In this document: positions 43,728 through 54,797 of the stretch, piece after piece
How the letters are laid out: each line of letters opens with the position of its first letter
How positions within the stretch are numbered: the first letter of the stretch is position 1
Source of the DNA: Annona cherimola
Taxonomy: Eukaryota > Streptophyta > Magnoliopsida > Magnoliales > Annonaceae
Assembly: GCA_030490835.1 (NCBI GenBank)
Contig: CM059971.1
Location: 24,793,817 to 24,857,816 of the forward strand
Direction of reading: 5' to 3'
Length of the DNA: 64,000 nucleotides
The notes under the pieces: generated by a model
The model's input: the letters and a program-made list of their open reading frames with translations, nothing else
Told to the model about the DNA's origin: nothing
Databases searched by the model: none
Translations under genes and position numbers: made by a program

Positions 43728-43830
43728 CGCGCTACAGTGGAGCCCGACTGTAGTGAGAAATGAGCAAGGGTTGCTAGGGCGTCTCCCCGGAGGCTACGCA
43801 CCATAACAACGTCTGGTCGTGGCGAAATGT
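43728..43830 (+). repeat. Two hairpin units in LINE 5' leader
   Basis: The unit at 43729-43757 has CGCTACAGT...ACTGTAGTG, a 9-bp stem with one G-U pair. The next, near 43800-43827, has CCATAAC...GTCGTGG, with one mismatch. They correspond to the three units of copy 1 at 3960-4150. Confidence 0.75.
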
Positions 43831-43889
43831 CGGCAAAAGTTCTCCTGCCTTTATGGTCGTAGTTTAGGAAAGAAGGTGCTACTACAACA

Positions 43890-44700
43890 CAAGGTCCGTT
43901 TTGCCTCATGGAATGTTGAGACTCTTTTAAGGAAAAGTATGGAAATAGTAGATGTTATAAAAATGAGAAAAATTGATATAACATGACTTCAAGAGACTAG
44001 GTGGAAAGAAGATAAGGCTAAAGAGATTAATGGATTCAAATTATGGTATATAGGAAAGAATGATAATAGAAATGATGTAGGGATAAAAGTAGATAACAAA
44101 TTCATAAATAAAATTATAGATGTCAATAGAGTAAATGATAGAATTATTCAAATGAAACTTGTATTAGGCATAAAGGTCTTAAATGTGATTAGTGCTTATG
44201 CACCACAAGTAGGATTAGATGATAGAATTAAGAAATAATTTTGGGATGACTTAGATAGTGTTATGCAAAGGATATCTAACCAGGAAAAGGTTGTGATAGA
44301 CGGAGATTTAAATGGACATGTACGAAAGGAAAATGTAGAATATAAGAGAAATCATGGGGGTTTCAGCTTTGAAATAAGGAATGACATGGAGAATGTCATT
44401 TTGGACTTTTCTATAGCATATGATTTTGTTATAGCAAATACATTATTTCAAAAACGAGATGAACACTTGATAACTTTCAAGAGTGGGACCAATTCTAGTC
44501 AAATAGATTTTTTTCTTATAAGAAAATTGGATAGATCCCTTTGTGTTAATTGTAAAGTTATCCCAAGTGAGAGCTTAGCTATGTAGCATAGATTATTAGT
44601 GATGAATATATATATACAAAAATAGTCAACAAAAATTAAAGACAATATAATTTCAAAATTTAAATAGTAGAATTTAAAGAGAAACAACGTGAGATTTTTT
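43890..44700 (+). pseudogene. LINE endonuclease domain, copy 2
   Basis: In one main frame: ASWNVET, LQETRW, SAYAPQVG, DGDLNGH, SQIDFFLIRK and a final H-R-L-L-V-M preceded by a stop. Stops lie before LQETRW, after GLDDRIKK (44238) and before HRLLVM (44584). The catalytic motifs otherwise persist. The role is target-site nicking during LINE insertion. Confidence 0.85.
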
Positions 44701-44879
44701 AGTAAAAGAATGATAGAAGAAGAAAAATGAGATATACAAGAAGATGAAGTAGAATCAATATGGGATAAAATGACAACTAACATAAAAGAAGTAGGACAAA
44801 GTATTTTAGGTATATATAAAAATCGTAGATCCTCACATAGAGAAACTTGGTGGTGGAATGAGAATGTTCAAAAAGCTAT

Positions 44880-46560
44880 AAATGCTAAACAAGAAAAGTT
44901 TAAAATATAGTAGAGAACTAAAAATGATACAAACTTACAACAATGCAAACTATCAAAAAAGCTGTTAAAAAGATTATTAGCGATGCTAAACACAAAGCTT
45001 ATGAGAACTTATACAACAGGTCAGGAACTAAACAAGGTGAAAAAGATATTTTTAAGTCGGCTAAATTAAGAAAAAATAAAGAAAAAGATTTAAAACATGT
45101 TAGATGTATTAAAAGTGAGGACCAAAGAGTTCTAGTCAAATATTATAATATTAAAGAAAGATGGAAAACTTATTTTTATAGTTTACTAAATGATACCTCA
45201 TACGAACATTTAACATTAGATGTTAGTTTAAATAGAGAACAAAACAGGAATATCGGTTATTTTCCAAAAATTCGAATATCTGAAGTAAAAGGAAGCTTTA
45301 AGAAAAATAAAAACAGGAAAAGTTTTAGGTACAGATAATATACTAATTGAGGCATGAAAGTGCATGGGAGATGTAGGTGCAACATGGTTAACAAATTTTT
45401 TTTAATAAAATTATAAAAAAAAAATTAATGCCAAGTGAATGGACGAAAAGCATTATAATTTCAATCAATAAAAATAAGAAAAATATTCAAAATTGTGCAA
45501 ATTATCATGACATAAAATTACGAGTCATACTATGAAATTATGGGAAAGAGTAATTGAACATAGACTAAGACGGGAAACTAATGTATCTGAAAATTAATTT
45601 AGTTTTATACTAGGAAAATTAACCACTGAAGTTATTTTCTTATTTAGAAAACTATTTGAAAAGTATAAGAAAAGAAAAAAACTTATACTTGATTTTTATT
45701 GATTTAGAAAAAGCATATTATCGAGTATCAAGAAAGTTAATATGACAAGTGATGAGAAAGAAAATAATTAACAATAAATATATTGATATTATTAAAGATA
45801 TGCACGAGAGGCTGTTACGAATGTGAAGACCATTAGTAGAGAAACTAATGTCTTCCCAATTAAAATAGGTATACATCAAGGCTCAGCCTTGAGTCCTTAC
45901 CTTTTTACCTTAGTAATAGATGAAATTACTAGACATCTCCAAGAAGAAGTACCTTGGTGTATGTTATTTGCAGATGATATTGTTCTAATAGATGAAACTA
46001 AAGAAGGACTAAATTTAAAATTGAATAGGTGGGTAGATGCTTTAGAATATAATAGTTTTAGAATTAGTCGCATAAAAACTGAATATATGAAATGCAATTT
46101 TAATAATAGTGAGAACCCGGATGAAGAACCAATTAAGAGTTTAGATCAAGAAGTAATAAGAGCTAATCATTTTCGGTACTTAGGATCAATAGTTCAAGAG
46201 AACGGGAAAATTGAGAAAGATATAATATATAGAATTCAAGCAGGATGGAAGAAATGGAGAAGTACATTAGAAGTTTTATGTGACTGTCAAATTCCAATCA
46301 AACTAGAAGGAAAATTTTATAAGACTGCGATTAGACCTGCTATGCTTTATGGGGCAGAATGCTCGACAATTAAAGAACAACATATACACAAAATGAGTGT
46401 AACGGAAATCAGAATATTAAGGTGGATGAGTGATAAAAAAAATGATAAAATTAGGGATAAAATAATTCAAGAAAACTCAAAAGTGAGACCAATTTGTGAT
46501 AAAATTAAAAAAAAATAGATTAAGATGGTTTGGTCATGTTAAAAGGATACCTGAAGTAGC
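44880..46560 (+). pseudogene. LINE reverse transcriptase, copy 2
   Basis: The linker ORF (44943-45338) carries the basic DAKHKAYENLYNRSG segment typical of RTE elements. After frame changes the palm region at 45823-46518 is open for 231 codons: GIHQGSALSPYLF, CMLFADDIVLID (the F-A-D-D catalytic box), FRYLGSIVQ and RPAMLYGAECS. Copies RNA at the nicked target. Frame breaks near 45340-45820 abolish function. Confidence 0.85.
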
Positions 46561-46768
46561 ATGAGTTAGGAAAACAGAGTCTATCAAAGCAGAAGGTTGT
46601 AGGAGAATAAGAGAAGACCTAAAAAATATGGATGAAAGTAATTAAACAAATTATTACAAATTACAGAAAATTTAGTCTTAAATCGCGAAGAATGGCGCAA
46701 CAAAATCCATGCAGTTGACTCCACTTAGGTGGGAAATAACTTATGATGATGATGATAAAACTTTCAAA

Positions 46769-47278
46769 GTGCATTTAGCATACATAAAAAATGTAAGTTA
46801 AAATTTTTTAATATAAAATTTTTTACTCTCCAAAATTATTATATTTTTAATCACTTCTTCACATTTTTCTATATAACAATTCTACTTTTCAATCATTTCT
46901 ACATAACTACCCATGTAACTAACCTATTTATTTTAACTTGATCTTTTTTACTCATCATCATTATCTTTATCATATCATATCATTTTACAATTTTTACTTT
47001 TTAAAACTTTTCATTAAAAATTTTATCTATTCCCAAAAACATGATAAAAAGTTTATAGCATAAAATTTTTAAATTTGAAGAAGATGATGTAATATAATCA
47101 GGGTAATAATGAGAAATAAAAATAATAAATTTGAAATAGATAAGTTACTTATATAAGTAGTGTAAACATAATTAGAAAATAAAATAGTTGTATAGAAATA
47201 TATGAAAAAATGATTAAAAAATCGAGTAGTTATGGAGAGTGAAAAACTTGACATTTTTTCTCATTACCAAATGTACCC
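46769..47278. repeat. Back-to-back pair of Tourist-like MITEs in opposite orientation
   Basis: Left copy 46769-47043 (ATTTTTCTATATAACAAT..., ATATCATATCATTTTAC) and right copy 47044-47278 (inverted, ending TTACCAAATGTACCC before TTA). Together they could fold into a 230-bp hairpin. Confidence 0.7.
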
Positions 47279-47984
47279 TTAGGAAAAAGTCAATTAATCT
47301 TCTTATATCAGATTTCAGACCGGTCCAAATCAGTGTTGTAAGAACCGGACTGGACCGGCCGGTCCGACCGGGAACCGGCCGAAATCCCGGTTCAATTACC
47401 ACCGGTTCGGTTCAATAGAGTTAAACCGTCTGAACCGTGGAACCGGCGGTCGAACCGGCTTCATCGGTTGAACCGTGTTCGACCGGTTCAGACGGCTTCC
47501 AAAAAATGAAAACCCTGCTTCACGGCTCTCTCCGTTGGCGCTGCGGAAGCGCTCCACCTGCTTCCAGCGGCTTTTTGGATGAGCCCGTAGATGACCATGT
47601 CCTCAGAGTCATCGGCTTTCAGCGGCAGCTAGGCGCAACTCTCCATGTGGGAAGACAGCAAACCGCCGTTGCAGAAGGCGGAGGTCGGGGGCCATTGGCG
47701 GTCCTGATTGGGAATTGTGGGAGCGGATGCAGGTCGGAGTCTCCGAGCAAATGGATGCGGATGGACTCGAAGAGATCGAGGTCGGGCTTGCTGCTCTCGA
47801 AATGGAACATGTTAATGCACAGGCGATGAAATGGAACGTTGGTGCAGATGAATATCGGGGTGTTGGAGGAATTGAGAATGGAGCTTGTAGGTTTTGGAGG
47901 CGGGGTGGTTTTATAGGGGGAGCGGTACATGAATGGAGGATTTGTTTTAGAAAATTTTGGGAGGTGCCGTGAAAGTTCGTTGTT

Positions 47985-48330
47985 GCAATTCGTAGGAGGG
48001 ATCGGGCGTGACGGGATCTCGAAGAGATTGAAGGTGTGGGAGCTGAAAGGAGGTGGGGGGAGTGGGCAGTGGGCGGAGGTGGCGGCGCTGCCGGAGCTGA
48101 TGTGTCGGAAATTTGGGTCGGTTTGCTACCACAACTACAAGCATGTGTATTGCTTGTGGCACGACGGATCGATCTGCATCTGCTGTTATACATGGCCGAA
48201 GATTTTGGTGTATAAGGTAGGGAGGAAGACGTGGCATTGGCTGCCGAGATGCCCCTTGCTGCCGGAGAAGTGGAGCTGCGGATTCCGGTGGTTTTCCTAC
48301 TCGTCGGATTTGTATGCTTTGGTATTCGCC
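47985..48330 (+). pseudogene. Captured F-box/kelch protein fragment
   Basis: The plus strand reads FVGGIGRDGISKRLKVWEL, ALPELMCRKFGSVCYHN, VYCLWHDGSICICCYTWP, KTWHWLPRCP and EKWSCGFRWFS. This closely follows the C-terminal kelch-like part of a plant F-box protein of the F-box-only-protein-13 type. Such proteins pick substrates for SCF ubiquitin ligases; the F-box itself is absent here. The piece is open without stops over about 115 codons. The surrounding ORF extends 47929-48792, into unrelated GC-rich sequence. Its GC content contrasts with the element ends. Confidence 0.65.
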
Positions 48331-48429
48331 CCTTTTATGGCTCGACCCAAAAAATCGGGGAGAGAAGCCGCCGCTGCCATCGCCTTGATGCCCAACAATC
48401 TCTTCTTCTTCACTGCCGATAAAAGCCGC

Positions 48430-48650
48430 TGCCATCGGCAACCCCCTGCTGCCGCAGGTCAGATCGTCTTCCCTTTGTCCGATCGGTATTCGGCGACGAA
48501 ACTGTGCAACTCCTGCTTCCGGCGACCAGCAGAGCCCCCAAATCGGCGACCCCCTGCTGCCGTAGCTGAGCTCATCTTCCCCTCGTCCAATCGGCGTTCG
48601 ACAACGACACTGTGCAGCCCATTTTTGGGCGACCAGCAGAACATCCATAC
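48430..48650. repeat. 108-bp tandem duplication inside hAT-like element
   Basis: CGGCAACCCCCTGCTGCCG at 48436 recurs as CGGCGACCCCCTGCTGCCG at 48544; GATCGGTATTCGGCGACGA and AATCGGCGTTCGACAACGA match likewise. Two units in GC-rich captured sequence. Confidence 0.75.
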
Positions 48651-49245
48651 CGACATTAGCCCTCCAATTTATTTTTTTAAAAAAAATCAAAACCATGGGC
48701 CATCCACCATCTTCTTCTGCCTCACAGAGAGTAAACCGCCAAAATCTATTATCCAACATGGTTTAAGATGCTCACGCCATTTGCAAAAATAATGTATTTT
48801 TTTAGCCCACTTAAACACGATTTTCTAATTATCATAAAAGTACTGAAATAAACAGGAAAAATTCAACAACAAACAACCAATCAACAACCGTTAGGCTTAT
48901 TACAAATTTAAGCCTTTCAGTTTAGTTAATGTAGTTAATTTTTTTTAACATTCATATTTTTTCTTTTAAAACTTGTTATTAATTTTTTCCTACATGTTTT
49001 GTACTTATATTGTGATTCTTAAAATCTAACATATATATTTAAAATTTATGAAAATAAAATTTTATCAATATATTTAATTATTTATTTAAAATTTAAAAAT
49101 AATTTAATATTTATGACATCATAAATATGTCATGTTGACGTCACCGGTTCGAACCGGTTCGCTTAACCGGTCAGACCGGTTCGAACCAGACCAGTAACCT
49201 TACCGGTTCAACCACCGGTTCAGTTCTGACAACATTGGTCCAAAT

Positions 49246-49500
49246 ATATATTTTTAAATTTTTTAAAATATATTAATCTAATTGTATTTAACCCATAAAC
49301 TGAATTTTACCATTTTTGGATAAATATATATTTATTTTAGATTTTTAAAAACAAGAGTGTCATTTTAAATTTAAATACTCCTATTTTTAAAAATCTAAAA
49401 TAAATATATATATATATATATCCAAAAATAGTAAAATTTAGTTTATAGGTTAAATCTAACTAGATTTGTTTATAAAAAAATTCTAAAAAATAAAAAATTA
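49246..49500. mobile_element. Fold-back MITE family A, copy 3
   Basis: ATTTTTAAAAACA and AAATAAATATATA blocks pair with their complements about a centre near 49370. It lies directly next to the TSD of the hAT-like element and has lost its ends. Confidence 0.55.
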
Positions 49501-49561
49501 AGTTTTTTGACTACTTTGAAATCACTAAATTTCATCCTGGTCTGAGAAGATTGGAACTGTA

Positions 49562-50530
49562 GGAAAAAAGTTATAATTTAAAATTTTTTATTTTTCTAAA
49601 ACTATGTTGTTTTTAACTTTTTATGTTTTGTTATACAAATATTTTACTTTTTAATTATTGCTATGCAACTATTCATACAAACTAACATGTTTATTTTAAC
49701 TTTCTTTACTTTATTTCTTATTGTTACCACTATCAATTACATCATTTTACATTATTTAAAAACTTTTATACTAATGGTGAGTTTCGAAAGCGATAAACTT
49801 AATTGAAAAGTTTTTTATGTAAAAGTTTTTAAAATGAGAAAAAATGATATGATATAATAAAAATAATGATGGGGAAGAAAGGAAATAAGTTAAAATCAAG
49901 GGATTTTTGCAAACATGCTTACAAAGTTTGACTAATATTGTATCTATCCTGAAGTTTGCCAATATTGCAAATATTCTCACAAAGTTTGTATAAAATTGAA
50001 AGTGTGTTCATTCCATTAGGATTTCGTTAAATTTTTTTATAAAATGACGATAATGCTCTTTAAGTCAAGTAGCATACTTGCAAATTTTCAAATATTATAG
50101 ATATATTTGCTATTTTATTGTTTTATATATTTTCACATATATTATTATTTTAGATTTTTCTAGAAATATGCTTATAATATTTGCAAAAATTGTAGGTATA
50201 TTACTTGGCTTAATGGGTATTATTATCATTTTATAAAAAAATTTAACGGCGTCATAACGAAATGGACACGGTTGCAGTTTCATGCAAACTTTGTGGGCAT
50301 ATTTGCAATATTGACAAACTTAGGGACATGGATGCAATATTAGTCAAACATTGTAAGCATATTTGCAAAAATTTTAAAAATAAATATGTTAGTTATATAG
50401 ATAGTTGTATAAAAATCATTAAAAATATGATGGTTTATATAGGAAGACGTGAAAAAATAATTTTAAAATATGATACTTATAAAGGGTGAAAAGTTTTATA
50501 TTGAGAAGTTTTACTTTTAACAAACATACC
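49562..50530. repeat. Two Tourist-like MITEs, the second split by a fold-back element
   Basis: 49562-49770 is one partial copy. 49775-50530 is an inverted copy ending AACAAACATACC before TTA. Its interior is broken at 49908 and resumes at about 50373 (AAATAAATATGTTAGTTATA). Confidence 0.7.
49908..50372. mobile_element. Fold-back element family B (465 bp)
   Basis: The two termini pair over about 220 bp: ATTTTTGCAAACATGCTTAC at the left and the complement of ATTTTTGCAAATATGCTTAC at the right, then GTTTGACTAATATTG, AATATTGCAAATAT and GTTAAATTTTTTTATAAAAT in the same order. The central loop is near 50130. Non-coding. It is inserted in a Tourist-like MITE. Confidence 0.8.
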
Positions 50531-50534
50531 TTAA

Positions 50535-50811
50535 AAGTTGTTTGTTTCAGCATAAAACTTTTTAATAAAAAATGTTCAATCTAAAACTTTTTACTCCTAT
50601 AACTATTCTATTTTTTAATTATTTCTTCACATCTTTGAATACAAACTACCTACTTTTCAATAATTTATTATACATTGAACCTATTTGTTTCAATATTTTT
50701 CTCTTTATCCTTCACTATTTTTCATATCATATCATATCATTTTTTCTTATTAAAAAACTTTTACATGAAAAAATTTTTATTTAAAAGTTTTGTCACTTTC
50801 CAAACACACCC
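50535..50811. mobile_element. Tourist-like MITE (TSD TAA)
   Basis: The right end is CCAAACACACCC, followed by TAA (50812-50814); TAA precedes the left end (50532-50534). It follows the previous MITE with almost no gap. Confidence 0.75.
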
Positions 50812-50814
50812 TAA

Positions 50815-51385
50815 AAATTTTTATTCCAAAAATTTTATGTCTTTGCAAACACACTTGCAATTGATACGTTGGTAGAATTTTCAAAGCACAGGGCTACGTC
50901 AGTACATAAGATGGGTGTGATTGGTAATGTCAAAGTCCAGCCATGGGTGATTATATTGTTATAGGATCTTTGTGGTGAATAATTTATGCAAATTAAGATT
51001 ATTGTTACCTCCATGGGCTATGTTGTTGAACTACTATCTTAATTGAAAAATATTTTTTTAATTTTAAAGATTTATAGATGTGTGGGCTTCATTTAGATTT
51101 TTTCGTCCTGTAAAATTAGAAATGAAAATAAAAAAGATATTTTATTTAATTTTTGGAAAATTTTTGCAACAAAGGTGCTGGGATTTTTTATTTTTAAAAA
51201 TCAAAATAAAATGTAAAATAATTTCGAAAATTGTTAATTTTCACATAGTGGAAGATCTAGGTAGGATCTATATATTTGTGAATAAAATAAAAGGATAAAA
51301 ATCATTTTTCAGCCCAATTGGGACTGGCCCCTTTCTTAAAATCAATGACGTTTAAAATGAAACCCCTTATTATTAGAAGTACTAT

Positions 51386-51416
<31 letters not shown>

Positions 51417-52656
51417 GAAGTTCGTGAAATTATTATGGAATCTTCTTAAGGAAAAGTCTTTTCTATCAATAAGGAGGTTTGCTACGCAAATGTGTATGTA
51501 ACATTTTTTTGTAAAAAGCAAACGACTAAAAAACCAAGAATTTATATATCCTTGCTAATCATTAAGGAGAAGACAAGAAAAGGATGTTTGGTACAAAAGT
51601 GAACTCTTAAAAACCAAAAAATATGTTGAGTCCAAACTTAACATCCAATCCGCTTAATAATTCTGCTCACGGTAAATATGTTGGGACTCCAGTTCCTAAT
51701 CCAATTGACTAAGACGTTTAATCTCTGAAGAAAAGGTTGAAAGGTTTCCTATCAATGAAGTTGACCTGGGATGGACAGTATAGCCAACTCACTATTAGAA
51801 ACCATCTTAACTTTCCTACATTCTTTAGACCATGCAAATTGGAGTCCTTAATAGAAAACTTTAATCTTAGCCACAAAAGGTAGTGAGAAGCTAATATTAG
51901 CATCAAAGTCATACCACTAAGTGCCAGAAGAACTCTAGTCAGCCCACCCGTATAACACTCCTTTGACACATCAAGTCCACACTACCCTCAATATTAAACT
52001 ATACTTAGGGACAACTCAAGCCCTGCTAACACAAGCTCTATTGGTAACTAAATGAAAATCCTGTAACCCACTGCATATGAAAACTAGTAAACAAAATACT
52101 TCAACCATAAGCCAAGGTGGATTGTCGATTAAATCCATTATTTGGGTCCACCCCAAGAAGATTGTTGTTATGATGATGCTAAAATTTTCCAAACTATTAA
52201 GCTAAAAATTTAAATACTTAGGTAACCAAAGTTCTACCAGGTCTTTGGCTATCAAATTCATTGTAAACCATTGTTTGATATTACCTTGATAAAACCCCTT
52301 TACAACCTTTTACCAAAGTTGAGAATTTTATGTTATTTTTCTCTAATAGAAGAAATGTCCAAAATAGTGGGTAAGAATTAGTAGAAATTTAGGGGCCAGG
52401 CTACTAGATATTTCTATCTTAATTGTATTGATAAAAACGAAGAGTTGAGAGTTCCAGTTACGTGGAATTCAAGACCAGATTTGGACGTAGCAAAGTTATA
52501 GCATCTCAAGACATGAGATGCCATAAGAATTCTCTTATTCTAGGAATTAATTTATTTATAACAGGTTATAAAATATTAGCCAAATTTTTTTTAGAAGTAA
52601 CTAAGTTCATATACACATATCAATATCTACTCTCCAAAATATTACAAACCATTTAC
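50815..52656. other. No gene recognised; TA/CA microsatellite at 51389-51417
   Basis: Short ORFs only. A minus-strand 83-codon ORF (51969-51718) in a less AT-rich stretch (51600-52300) may be a decayed element but shows no domain I can name. Confidence 0.4.
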
Positions 52657-52659
52657 TAA

Positions 52660-52976
52660 GGGTGCATTTGATAATGAGAAAAAATGTCAAATTAAAACTT
52701 ATTAATCTATTCCATCAAAAAATCTTATTAATCTAAACTTTTTTACTCTTCATAACTATCTTATTTTAAAATTATTTCTTCATATCTTCTTATAAAACTA
52801 CTCTATTTTCTAATCATTTCTACATAACTACCTATAAAAATTAACTCATCTATTTTAACCTCATTCTTTTCACACCTCATTATTTCTCATATCATATCAC
52901 ATCATTTTTTATTAATTTAACAACTTCTATACAAAAAACTTTCTTTTAAAAATTTTATTACTTTCCAAACACACTC
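52660..52976. mobile_element. Tourist-like MITE (TSD TAA)
   Basis: Starts GGGTGCATTTGATAATGAG, ends CCAAACACACTC, TAA on both sides (52657-52659, 52977-52979). 317 bp, with a small internal tandem duplication around CTTATTAATCT (52700-52735). Confidence 0.85.
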
Positions 52977-52979
52977 TAA

Positions 52980-54539
52980 AAATAAATTAATTTTAGCCTT
53001 TAGAAAACTGGATAATGGAGATAAGTTTCTGATCAAGTTCTACTTTAACCTACTTCATTATTTAGAGCTTGCACATTGCTATATTTTGATTTTAAAAGAC
53101 GTAATTATATTACTGAATAAGCAGGCATGTAGAAAATAAAGCGCTAAGTATAATGGACTTTGCACGCTTATCAGTGCATTACGTAAATCATAATTATTTT
53201 ATTTGACTGTAAAGGGTACTTGAAACACTTCTTTGCTTCACCCATAAGACATTGTGGTCATGTGACTGGGCTTAACTTCCTTAAAAATATCGCCTCCTAT
53301 TTTAACCCAACCGGATTATTACATGTATTTTATTCATGCAATATGATATGACCTATATATGTAATCATAAAATATATTTGAAAAATCTATTTTAAAAAAG
53401 CATGAGTTAATCAAATATCATTCATTTACAAGCGCTTTCACAAACATACGTTGCAACAAAAATATTGACAAAATATAGAACATAGGTAAAAAAATTAAGA
53501 ATAGTTCCTACTTTTCTTTCGTAGTGATTTTTCTAGAGAACTCTTCACTTCTGATTCTTTTTCTTTTTCATCTTTCCTATAGAGTAAAAAAATTAATTCT
53601 TAAGGTTCTTTTCTTTTCATATAAATCTTTTTTATTATCATTATTACTAAGTCAATATATTATATAAATTATTAAAAAAGTTTAATTAGAAAAATTAAAA
53701 TTAAATTTCTTAATTATAATTTGAACCCACAATTGGATTTATAAAAACTAAAGGTTTAACCAGTTCAGTTAGAACAATCTATGTAAAAATTTTATTTCTA
53801 AATATTTTGACATTTAAATTTAATAGTTGTAATATTTGGGAAATATATAAGTTAGTTTTGAAAGCCATTTGAACCCATGGCACAGTCTTAAAACTTTACC
53901 ACTTTCTAATTCATATTAACCATTTTATAAATGTTATCTTTTGTTAAATAATATTAATCTTAAAATATCAAAATAAATGTCCAAGATTATTTAAATCCTA
54001 GACCCCTTCACCTATTGACGATGTTGTCACCCCTTCGTTAGTGTTACCATGCTTATTGGTTTTCAAATATTATAATATTTAAATCAAGTCTTCGTATTCA
54101 CTTTATTTTCCCTCGGAAGTCATGTTTCTGCTACTTTTTTTGTATTCAATTTAATTTTATTATTTTTCCTTCTAATCATTCTTAATAATAATTGAATTAT
54201 ATTAAATTAATAATCCATAGATTTTATTATTCATCTTATTTTGTGTATACAAAAAATATTTTAATAGAAATTTTTTTACTAAAATATCTCTACAGTATCC
54301 TAACAATATTTTACAAATTTCTTGCCAATATTTTCCTATTTATCCTGACAGTATATCCTACTTTATCAATTAGTGGATGCTCCCATAGAAATTGAAGAGA
54401 AATAACGCTACTACAAATTTTCTTATTCTTATAAAAGGTTAGTGTTGAGTTTCAAACGCAAATCACCCAACGCGAGGGGCAGACATGTGTACCACTAAGG
54501 CTGGCAACTATCTCAGTTTTATGTTGTACATATTTTAAA
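52980..54539. other. No gene recognised
   Basis: Stop-rich AT sequence; a decayed low-complexity region (53500-54400) with T-rich ORFs not worth calling. Confidence 0.5.
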
Positions 54540-54542
54540 TTA

Positions 54543-54794
54543 GGCATGGATACTTTAAAAACTTTTCAATCTCAACGACTACTCTATTTTAAAATAATTT
54601 TTTATATTTTTCTATACAATTATTTTATTTTTAATCATTTTTACACTAGTATCTATACAATTGATCTATCTATGTTAACTTTATTTTATTTACTCCTAAT
54701 CATTACTCCTATCGTATCATATTGTTTTCTTCTCAATAAAAATTTTTTACACTAAAGGTTTTTATCCAAATTTTTTCGCTTTTGAAACACACCC
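54543..54794. mobile_element. Tourist-like MITE (TSD TTA)
   Basis: The left end is GGCATGGATAC (decayed), the right end GAAACACACCC; TTA on both sides (54540-54542, 54795-54797). Family interior present. Confidence 0.75.
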
Positions 54795-54797
54795 TTA

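Larger units (their letters stand above)
43571..46751 (+). mobile_element. RTE-like LINE, copy 2, 13-bp TSD
   Basis: Flanked by ATGATAAAACTTT at 43558-43570 and 46752-46764. From 5': leader hairpins (43728-43830), endonuclease (43890-44700), linker (44880-45340), reverse transcriptase (45400-46520), a C-terminal C-S-T-I...R-I-L-R-W-M region and a short 3' end finishing in ATGATGATGAT. The lack of poly-A and the short repeat tail fit the plant RTE clade. Compared with copy 1 it lacks about 20 bp at the 5' tip. Many stops make it inactive. Confidence 0.9.
47331..49237. mobile_element. hAT-like element carrying captured gene sequence (8-bp TSD GTCCAAAT)
   Basis: Starts CAGTGTTGTAAGAACCGG and ends CAGTTCTGACAACATTG (TIR CARTGTTGT). 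Perfect 8-bp duplications GTCCAAAT stand at 47323-47330 and 49238-49245, as in hAT transposons. Many AACCGG/CCGGTT motifs crowd both ends, a typical transposase-binding layout. The core (47500-48700) is GC-rich and derived from host genes, including an F-box/kelch piece. No transposase is seen. Shares ends and the right subterminal block with 21459-23409. Confidence 0.85.

Noticed and set aside
47609..48759. Large antisense ORFs (194 and 270 codons) in the hAT-like element
   Set aside because: The plus strand carries the recognisable F-box/kelch piece; the minus frames are open because of high GC content and show no domain.
51718..51969. 83-codon minus ORF as a LINE fragment
   Set aside because: Some resemblance in composition to non-LTR ORF2 linker regions, but no catalytic motif or alignment that I could support.
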